This document shows, piece by piece, positions 14,219-18,887 of a stretch of DNA of 18,887 bases. Within the stretch, counting starts at the first letter, position 1, and each line of letters opens with the position of its first letter. Origin of the DNA: JBHHXR01 sp046757205. GTDB taxonomy: Bacteria; Pseudomonadota; Alphaproteobacteria; Rhodobacterales; Rhodobacteraceae. Under the pieces are notes generated by a model, which ran no database searches, was not told where the DNA came from, and was given only the letters and a program-made list of their open reading frames with translations. The stretch lies in the NCBI GenBank assembly GCA_046757205.1, contig JBHHXR010000034.1, positions 1 through 18,887 on the forward strand, read 5' to 3'. The translations under genes and the position numbers were made by a program.

Positions 14219-15961
14219 TCAGTTGGCAGAGGCCCAGCGCTTGATGATGTCCTCATAGGCGATGGTCTCGCCCTGCGGCTTCTCGTTGTCCAGCTTGGCC
14301 TTCGGACCATCCGGACGGCCGAGCCATTCCGAGGGATCCTTCTCCGGATTCAGGCGCGGCCCGCAGCCGCCGTAGACGTTGGCTGCCTCGTCGGCGGCCT
14401 GCATACGGGACATGACCAGGTCCATTTCCGCGGCCAGACGGTCCATCGCCTGCTGCGGCGTGAAGGCGCCGGAGTTGACGTCACCGATCTGCTGCCACCA
14501 GATCTGCGCCAGCTTCGGATAGTCGGGCACGTTGATGCCGGTCGGCGACCAGCGCACGCGGTCCGGCGAGCGGTAGAACTCGATCAGGCCGCCCAGCTTC
14601 GGCGCGCGCTCGGTGAAGCTCTCGTGGCGCACGGTGGTGTCGCGGATGAAGGTCAGCCCGACATGGCTTTTCTTCACGTCCACGGTCTTGGAGACGACGA
14701 ACTGGGCATAGAGCCAGGCCGCCTTGGCGCGGTCGGTCGGGGTGGACTTCAGGATCGTCCACGATCCGGCGTCCTGATACCCGACCTTCTGGCCTTCCTG
14801 CCAGTAGGGCCCGTGCGGGCTCGGCGCCATCCGCCACAGCGGGTTGCCGTTATCGTCGACGGTGTTGTTGCCCTCCGACTTCGGCGCCACCATGGAAGCG
14901 GTAAACGCGGTGTACCAGAAGATCTGCTGCGCCACGTTGCCCTGGCTGAGCGCCGGCAGCGACTGGTAGAAGTCATAGCTCGCCGCACCCGGAGGCGCAT
15001 AGGCCCGGAGCCACTCGTCCCACTTGCGAATCGCATAGACCGAGGCCGGCCCGTTCGCCTCGCCACCGCGGGAAACGCTGGCACCGGCGGGGTTGCATGA
15101 ACCCGCTTCCATGCGGATGCCCCACTCGTCGATGGGGATACCGTTCGGCTCGCCCTTGGTGCCGGCGCCGGCCATTGCCAGCCAGGCGTCGGTCATGCGC
15201 CAGCCGAGGTCGGGCGCGCGCTTGCCGTAGTCCATGTGGCCATAGACCCGGACCCCGTCGATCTCCTTGACATCGTTGGAGAAGAAGGCGGCGATGTCCT
15301 CATAGGCCGACCAGTTCACCGGGACGCCCAGATCGTAGCCGTACTTGTCCTTGAAGCGCTTCTGCAGGTCGGGACGGTCGAACCAGTCCTTGCGGAACCA
15401 GTAGAGGTTGGCGAACTGCTGGTCGGGAAGCTGGTAGAGTTTGCCGTCCGGTCCCGTGGTGAAGGACTTGCCGATAAAGTCATCGACGTCCAGCCCCGGG
15501 TTGGTCACGTCGGCGCCCTCGCCGGCCATCCAATCGGTCAGATTGCGGGCCAGTTGCAGCCGCGAATGGGTGCCGATCAGGTCCGAGTCGTTGATATAGG
15601 CGTCGTACAGGTTACGCCCGGTCTGCATTTGGGTCTGCACCGCCTGCACGACTTCGCCTTCGCCCAACACCTGGTGGTTGACCTTGATGCCGGTGATTTC
15701 CTCGAACGCCTTGGTCAGAACCTCCGACTCGTAGGAATGCGTCGGGATGGTCTCGGAAAGCACGTTGATTTCCATTCCCTTGAACGGCTCCGCGGCCTTG
15801 ATGAACCACTCCATCTCGGCCATCTGCTCGTCAACGCTCAGGGCCGAGGGCTGAAATTCGTCATTTACCCACTTCTTGGCCGCCGCCATGTCGGCAAGCG
15901 CAGCAGGCGCCGCTGTAACCACGGCCAAAACCGCGACAGCGGACAATAAATGCTTTCGCAT
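14219..15961 (-). CDS. glpV: GlpV, periplasmic glycerol-binding protein of the ABC importer
   Basis: The product is 580 residues, long for a sugar-type binding protein but normal for the rhizobial glycerol class. A signal peptide (MRKHLLSAVAVLAVVTAAPA, cleavage near ALA|DM) leads into a class I solute-binding fold with INVLSETIPTHSYESEVLTK near the start. A Cys in EAGSCNPAG and another in VYGGCGPRL could form a disulfide. Aromatic-rich stretches such as NLYWFRKDWFDRPD and KLAQIWWQQ fit polyol or sugar binding. ATG at 15961 is chosen over an in-frame GTG at 15964 because GGGAGGA ends five bases before the ATG. It is the first gene of the operon and faces glpR; in Rhizobium leguminosarum the order is glpSTPQUV with glpV last. 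Glycerol is inferred from family and from glpU and glpR. Confidence 0.85.
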   Translation of the reverse strand: MRKHLLSAVAVLAVVTAAPAALADMAAAKKWVNDEFQPSALSVDEQMAEMEWFIKAAEPFKGMEINVLSETIPTHSYESEVLTKAFEEITGIKVNHQVLGEGEVVQAVQTQMQTGRNLYDAYINDSDLIGTHSRLQLARNLTDWMAGEGADVTNPGLDVDDFIGKSFTTGPDGKLYQLPDQQFANLYWFRKDWFDRPDLQKRFKDKYGYDLGVPVNWSAYEDIAAFFSNDVKEIDGVRVYGHMDYGKRAPDLGWRMTDAWLAMAGAGTKGEPNGIPIDEWGIRMEAGSCNPAGASVSRGGEANGPASVYAIRKWDEWLRAYAPPGAASYDFYQSLPALSQGNVAQQIFWYTAFTASMVAPKSEGNNTVDDNGNPLWRMAPSPHGPYWQEGQKVGYQDAGSWTILKSTPTDRAKAAWLYAQFVVSKTVDVKKSHVGLTFIRDTTVRHESFTERAPKLGGLIEFYRSPDRVRWSPTGINVPDYPKLAQIWWQQIGDVNSGAFTPQQAMDRLAAEMDLVMSRMQAADEAANVYGGCGPRLNPEKDPSEWLGRPDGPKAKLDNEKPQGETIAYEDIIKRWASAN

Positions 15962-16000
15962 CACGTCCTCCCAAATTTTTCATCTGCACCGGTTTTCGGT

Positions 16001-16049
16001 GTGAAATTATGATCAAATGAACAGTGAATGCTGTCAAGTGAAACTTATG
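16001..16049 (-). repeat. TTTCAC repeats overlapping the glpV promoter, candidate GlpR operator
   Basis: Two near-identical blocks on the - strand, CATAAGTTTCAC (16038-16049) and CATAATTTCAC (16001-16011), bracket the candidate promoter, with ATTCAC (16024-16029) between them. DeoR-family repressors often bind short tandem repeats of this kind. Binding here would block RNA polymerase. The link to GlpR is inference from position and family. Confidence 0.45.
16009..16037 (-). promoter_or_regulatory. Candidate sigma-70 promoter for glpV
   Basis: Read on the - strand, a perfect TTGACA (16032-16037) is followed, after 17 bases, by GATCAT (16009-16014), matching four of six -10 consensus bases. 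Transcription would start near 16000, leaving a short leader before the GGGAGGA ribosome site of glpV. The -10 is weak, so regulation is plausible. Confidence 0.45.
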
Positions 16050-16117
16050 GTTTTCATTCCCCGCCGGCTGCGGCAAACTTGCTGGCCAAGGTTCCGGTCT
16101 TGTGGTTTGGGATTGTC

Positions 16118-16909
16118 ATGGATCTGTCCGAACGCCAGCTCGAAATTCTCTCGCTGATACGGGCGCAAAACCGGGTCGACGTGGACACGCTGGCCGCGCG
16201 GTTCCGCGTCACCACCCAGACCATACGGCGCGACCTCAACGAACTGTGCATCCGCGGACTGGCGGCGCGGGTCCACGGCGGTGCGACACAGCCCCATTCG
16301 ATCACCAATTTCGGCTACGAGGAACGCCGCCGCTTCGCCAGCGAGGAGAAGCACACAATTGGCCGGACCGTCGCCGAGATCATCCCCGACAACTGTTCGG
16401 TGATGCTCAACATCGGCACCACGACCGAGCAGGTGGCGCGGGCGTTGTTCGGCCACCGCGACCTGATCGTGATTTCCAACAACATCAACGTCATCAACAT
16501 TCTCAGCGGCTCGGGGTCCAAGGAACTCGTGCTCGCCGGCGGCACGGTGCGGCAGAGCGACGGCGCCATCGTCGGCGAGGAGGCGGTCGAGTTCATATCC
16601 CGGTTCAAGGCCGATTACGCCGTCGTCGGCGCCTCGGCGATCGACGAGGACGGCGCCGTGCTGGACTTCGACAGCCGCGAGGTTTCGGTCGCCCGCGCCA
16701 TCCTGCGCAACGCCCGCACCCGGATACTCGTCTGCGACATCCAGAAATTCAACCGCACGGCGCCGCTGCGCATCTGCGACATTTCCGATATCGACATCTT
16801 CGTTACCGACGCCATGCCGGAAAAGGACTTCGCCGCCGCCTGCGATGCCGCCGGCACGAAGATCATCGTCGCCGGTCAGACCGATGTTGAGGCAGTGCTC
16901 GAGGCATAG
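16118..16909 (+). CDS. glpR: GlpR, DeoR-family transcriptional repressor
   Basis: The product is 263 residues. The DeoR-type N-terminal helix-turn-helix covers MDLSERQLEILSLIRAQNRV through TLAARFRVTTQTIRRDLNEL (residues 1-45), followed by RVHGGA, the family's linker signature. The C-terminal DeoR sensor domain has NIGTTTEQVA, VISNNINVINIL, LAGGTVRQSDGAIVG and DFDSREV, the phosphosugar-binding loops. In GlpR the inducer is glycerol-3-phosphate. ATG at 16118 starts at the conserved MxLxxRQxxIL of the family; the open frame extends 30 codons upstream but that part is unrelated in composition. Divergence from glpV implies it represses the glycerol importer and probably itself. No glpD or glpK lies next to it. 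Confidence 0.88.
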   Translation: MDLSERQLEILSLIRAQNRVDVDTLAARFRVTTQTIRRDLNELCIRGLAARVHGGATQPHSITNFGYEERRRFASEEKHTIGRTVAEIIPDNCSVMLNIGTTTEQVARALFGHRDLIVISNNINVINILSGSGSKELVLAGGTVRQSDGAIVGEEAVEFISRFKADYAVVGASAIDEDGAVLDFDSREVSVARAILRNARTRILVCDIQKFNRTAPLRICDISDIDIFVTDAMPEKDFAAACDAAGTKIIVAGQTDVEAVLEA

Positions 16910-16933
16910 GCCCGCCCGCCCGGTCGCCGCCCG

Positions 16934-16958
16934 TCTTGCCGGAACCAACCGCGCAAGA
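16934..16958 (+). terminator. Hairpin downstream of glpR, possible transcript end
   Basis: TCTTGCCGG pairs with CCG(C)GCAAGA around a six-base loop, nine pairs with one bulged C, beginning 25 bases after the glpR stop. No T run follows, so it would be a weak or factor-assisted terminator or an RNA end-protecting hairpin. The same bases lie at the end of the decayed aldo/keto reductase fragment on the other strand. Confidence 0.3.
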
Positions 16959-17200
16959 TGAAAACCTTCCTGCGCCTGCGGCGCGCCGAAACGGAACCGG
17001 CGCCATCGCCGCCGTCGATGACAAACCGATACCGACACAGCCCGAACATATGGTTGGCAGAGATACCGACTGCCGGAGAAATCGCCAAGGCGTCGTCTCG
17101 CGTCGGTTCCGCGAAACTGCCGACGAAGTTTGCCCCGCCGACGCCAAGCGCCGTGACCTCGATGCCGGTCCGCCCCATCCTGCGCTTACGAAATGCCATC
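16935..17200 (-). pseudogene. Decayed N-terminal fragment of an aldo/keto reductase
   Basis: Reading leftward from ATG 17200, the first 40 codons give MAFRKRRMGRTGIEVTALGV, then GGANFVGSFAEPTRDDALA, the standard start of aldo/keto reductases (RxLGRTGxxVxxLGxGGA...DDAxA). The part that should give GIRYFDTAPxYGxGLSE is scrambled: RYLCQPYV appears in one frame and FGLCRYRFVI in another, which suggests small indels. A KVFI segment sits where family members usually have FVLSTK. The match ends about 85 codons in, close to the end of glpR, so the rest of the enzyme is deleted. A GAGAGGCGGGCG ribosome site is still present before the ATG. Catalytic Asp-Tyr residues are not recoverable. It could be a gene broken by rearrangement between glpR and arsR. 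Confidence 0.55.
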
Positions 17201-17368
17201 GCCCGCCTCTCCGCCGCGACACGCCGCCCGCGCCGCGGAATCTGCCGCGCCACGCGGCCCCGCGCACGCGATTCACGTCGGAAACCCGACGCAGCCGGAA
17301 ACCGGCCGGCGGCTCGCGGTGCCGCCGGCAGTTACGCTGTTGCGCGCGCCCCTCACCGGCGGTAATTC

Positions 17369-17392
17369 GTATTTCGTCGATTAACGAAATAC
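17369..17392 (+). promoter_or_regulatory. ArsR operator: 9+9 bp inverted repeat
   Basis: GTATTTCGT and ACGAAATAC form a perfect inverted repeat around CGATTA, ending 17 bases before the arsR ATG. ArsR-family repressors bind AT-rich inverted repeats of about this size, so it is the likely autoregulatory site. A weak -35-like TTGCGC (17340-17345) lies 17 bases before TAATTC (17363-17368), which would place the operator at the transcription start. Confidence 0.7.
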
Positions 17393-17409
17393 CAACCTTG
17401 AGAGGGGAC

Positions 17410-17754
17410 ATGTCCGCCAACCCGAATGAAACACCAGGCACGACGGCAGAGGCGCTCGCGTCCCTCGCCAAGGCCCTCGGCCATCCCGCGCGCATCCGCA
17501 TCGTGCAGACGCTTCTGCAACGCGAAACCTGCATCGGCTGCGACATCGTCGACGAGGTCGGGCTCGCCGCCTCCACCACCTCCGAACACCTGCGCATCCT
17601 GAAGCAGGCGGGCATCATCGTGGGCGAGATCGCCCGCCCGCGGGTCTGCTATTCGCTGGCGCCCGCCGCGGCGCGCCCGCTTCTCGACTTTCTCGCCGCC
17701 GTCGCCGCCGCCACGCCGCCGGCCCTGCCGGAGCCCGCCGATGTCACTGTTTGA
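17410..17754 (+). CDS. arsR: ArsR-family arsenite-responsive repressor
   Basis: The product is 114 residues, normal for ArsR/SmtB proteins. The winged-helix core runs EALASLAKALGHPARIRIVQ to SSTT-like recognition helix STTSEHLRILKQAGII (residues 56-71), followed by the wing GEIARPRVCYSLAP. Cys41 and Cys44 (ETCIGCD) stand where the classic ArsR metal site ELCVCDL is, but with two residues between the cysteines instead of one; Cys80 is a third possible thiol. The gene has a good ribosome site (GAGAGGGG) before ATG 17410 and a 9+9 bp inverted repeat just upstream. Its 3' end overlaps acr3 by 14 bp, so it is translated with the arsenite pump and should repress both until As(III) or Sb(III) binds. 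Confidence 0.88.
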   Translation: MSANPNETPGTTAEALASLAKALGHPARIRIVQTLLQRETCIGCDIVDEVGLAASTTSEHLRILKQAGIIVGEIARPRVCYSLAPAAARPLLDFLAAVAAATPPALPEPADVTV

Positions 17755-18832
17755 ACGCTATCTCACCCTCTGGGTCGCGCTCTGCATCGTCGCCGGCATC
17801 GCGTTCGGCCATTTCTTTCCGCCGCTCTTCCAGGCCATCGGCAGGGCCGAGATCGCCAAGGTGAACCTGCCGGTCGCGGTGCTGATCTGGCTGATGATCG
17901 TCCCGATGCTGGTGCGTATCGACTTCGCGGCGCTGGGCCGCGTCCGCGAGCACTGGCGCGGCATCGGCGTGACGCTGCTGGTCAACTGGGCGGTCAAGCC
18001 GTTCTCGATGGCGCTTTTGGGCTGGCTCTTCATCGGCGCCGTGTTCCGCCCCTACCTGCCGGCTGACCAGATCGACAGCTACATCGGTGGGCTGATCCTG
18101 CTGGCCGCCGCGCCCTGCACCGCCATGGTGTTCGTGTGGAGCAACCTGTCGCACGGCGAGCCGCATTTCACCCTCAGCCAGGTGGCCCTCAACGACATCA
18201 TCATGATCGTCGCCTTCGCCCCCATCGTCGGCCTGCTGCTCGGGCTGTCGGCGATCACCGTGCCGTGGAACACGCTGGTGCTGTCGGTGGTGCTCTACAT
18301 CGTGGTGCCGGTGATCATCGCGCAGATTGTTCGTGGCCGCGTGCTGGTTGCCGCCGGGCAGGCGGGGCTGAACCGTCTGCTCGCCACCCTGCAGCCGCTG
18401 TCGCTGGTGGCGCTGCTGACGACGCTGGTCCTGCTCTTCGCCTTCCAGGGCGAACAGATACTGGCGCAGCCGCTGATCATCGCCATGCTGGCGGTGCCGA
18501 TCCTCATCCAGGTCTACTTCAACTCCGGTCTCGCCTACCTGCTCAACCGCCTCAGCGGCGAGGCGCATCGCGTCGCCGGACCATCGGCGCTGATCGGCGC
18601 CAGCAATTTCTTCGAGTTGGCCGTCGCCGCCGCCATCAGCCTGTTCGGCTTTAACTCCGGCGCCGCGCTGGCCACCGTTGTCGGGGTGCTGATCGAAGTG
18701 CCGGTGATGCTGTCGGTGGTGCGCATCGTCAACCGCAGCAAGGCGTGGTACGAGGCCGGCCCGGCGGTGCGGCGGCGCGGCGAGGGCGTCGACCGGCGAG
18801 CCGTGGTTCCGGCCGGGCGGCCGCCGGGTTAG
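17741..18832 (+). CDS. acr3: Acr3 arsenite efflux transporter
   Basis: The product is 363 residues with about ten transmembrane helices. It begins MSLFERYLTLWVALCIVAGI, the usual Acr3 opening, and contains LLAAAPCTAMVFVWSNLSHG with Cys126, followed by LSQVALNDIIM. Glu292 lies in the ASNFFELAVA motif. The corresponding Cys and Glu are needed for As(OH)3 transport in characterised Acr3 proteins. It sits in the inner membrane and exports arsenite using the proton gradient. The start ATG 17741 lies within the arsR 3' end, with GGAG about ten bases upstream. The last 25 residues are basic and unconserved. An arsenate reductase (arsC) or arsH would be expected next but lies beyond the window, if present. 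Confidence 0.92.
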   Translation: MSLFERYLTLWVALCIVAGIAFGHFFPPLFQAIGRAEIAKVNLPVAVLIWLMIVPMLVRIDFAALGRVREHWRGIGVTLLVNWAVKPFSMALLGWLFIGAVFRPYLPADQIDSYIGGLILLAAAPCTAMVFVWSNLSHGEPHFTLSQVALNDIIMIVAFAPIVGLLLGLSAITVPWNTLVLSVVLYIVVPVIIAQIVRGRVLVAAGQAGLNRLLATLQPLSLVALLTTLVLLFAFQGEQILAQPLIIAMLAVPILIQVYFNSGLAYLLNRLSGEAHRVAGPSALIGASNFFELAVAAAISLFGFNSGAALATVVGVLIEVPVMLSVVRIVNRSKAWYEAGPAVRRRGEGVDRRAVVPAGRPPG

Positions 18833-18887
18833 AGCGCAACGCCCCCTGGCGGGAACACGCGTGTGCAAGGTGCCGCGCCGGTCAGAG
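18833..18887. other. Window end after acr3, nothing supported
   Basis: Only 55 bp remain. A CGCC-CCT-GGCG mini-hairpin (about 18840-18850) and a 10-bp palindrome ACACGCGTGT (18855-18864) are present. Both are short enough to be chance, and no gene start is seen. Confidence 0.4.

Larger units (their letters stand above)
15962..16117. promoter_or_regulatory. Divergent glpV / glpR control region
   Basis: These 156 bp hold the promoters of both genes. The side near glpV is AT-rich against a GC-rich background, has a candidate sigma-70 promoter, and carries TTTCAC-type repeats on the - strand. The half nearest glpR is GC-rich with no promoter that I can defend. Confidence 0.6.
16910..17409. other. 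500-bp region between glpR and arsR without an intact gene
   Basis: This stretch holds the post-glpR hairpin, the aldo/keto reductase remnant (to 17200), about 160 bp of GC-rich sequence with no recognisable feature, and the arsR operator (17369-17392). It looks like a rearrangement junction between a glycerol cluster and an arsenic cluster. Confidence 0.6.

Noticed and set aside
16028..16117. Thirty-codon N-terminal extension of glpR
   Set aside because: It is in frame but unlike DeoR-family starts and would run into the promoter repeats; ATG 16118 matches the family start.
17193..17384. Short + strand frame ending PPAVTLLRAPLTGGNSYFVD, loosely like the start of metallo-beta-lactamase fold proteins (GTNTYLV)
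   Set aside because: The likeness is limited to about 20 residues, there is no His-x-His-x-Asp-His motif, and it overlaps the aldo/keto reductase start and the arsR operator. Probably chance; a translated search could revive it.
18855..18864. Perfect palindrome ACACGCGTGT
   Set aside because: Ten-base palindromes are expected many times by chance in a window this size, and nothing else marks the site.

Overview
The window is GC-rich DNA with alphaproteobacterial-style gene content (a rhizobial-type glycerol ABC importer, a tripartite tricarboxylate transporter, an ArsR/Acr3 pair). It reads as a normal chromosomal or replicon segment. I see no insertion sequence, phage gene, CRISPR array, tRNA or rRNA. 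The organism cannot be named from sequence alone.

Layout. (1) Positions 2-2045, + strand: the 3' part of a DoxX-like membrane protein, then a membrane polyferredoxin of the NapH/NosR/CcoG type with two ferredoxin-like cysteine clusters. (2) Positions 2160-6751, - strand: a transport and catabolic operon read tctC-tctB-tctA-atuA-like-DUF4387, with 1-17 bp junctions. The TctABC proteins import an organic acid, and the AtuA/DUF4387 pair probably acts on it or a derivative. (3) Positions 6931-9985, + strand, divergent: an OmpR-type regulator, a TctE-type histidine kinase and a periplasmic binding protein. Tight overlaps suggest a three-part sensing system that controls the tct operon. (4) Positions 10004-15961, - strand: a glycerol-type ABC importer (glpV-S-T-P-Q-U), with a divergent DeoR-family repressor glpR at 16118-16909. 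A perfect 13-bp stem-loop separates the binding-protein gene from the rest. (5) Positions 16910-17409: no intact gene, but a decayed aldo/keto reductase start lies on the - strand. (6) Positions 17410-18832, + strand: arsR overlapping acr3, preceded by a clean 9+9 bp inverted repeat that is the likely ArsR operator. The ars operon may continue past the window.

Most notable points. The two GlpS/GlpT ATPases carry complementary defects. GlpS keeps LSGGQ but has Ser in place of the switch His. GlpT keeps the His but has LSPDN in place of LSGGQ. The pair would form one consensus and one degenerate ATP site. The kinase, regulator and binding-protein set resembles Salmonella PgtABC signalling placed beside a Tct transporter. 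The hairpin after glpV probably sets binding protein above membrane-component expression. The DoxX/polyferredoxin pair is an uncharacterised membrane redox cassette. I found no convincing wholly new defence or mobile system.
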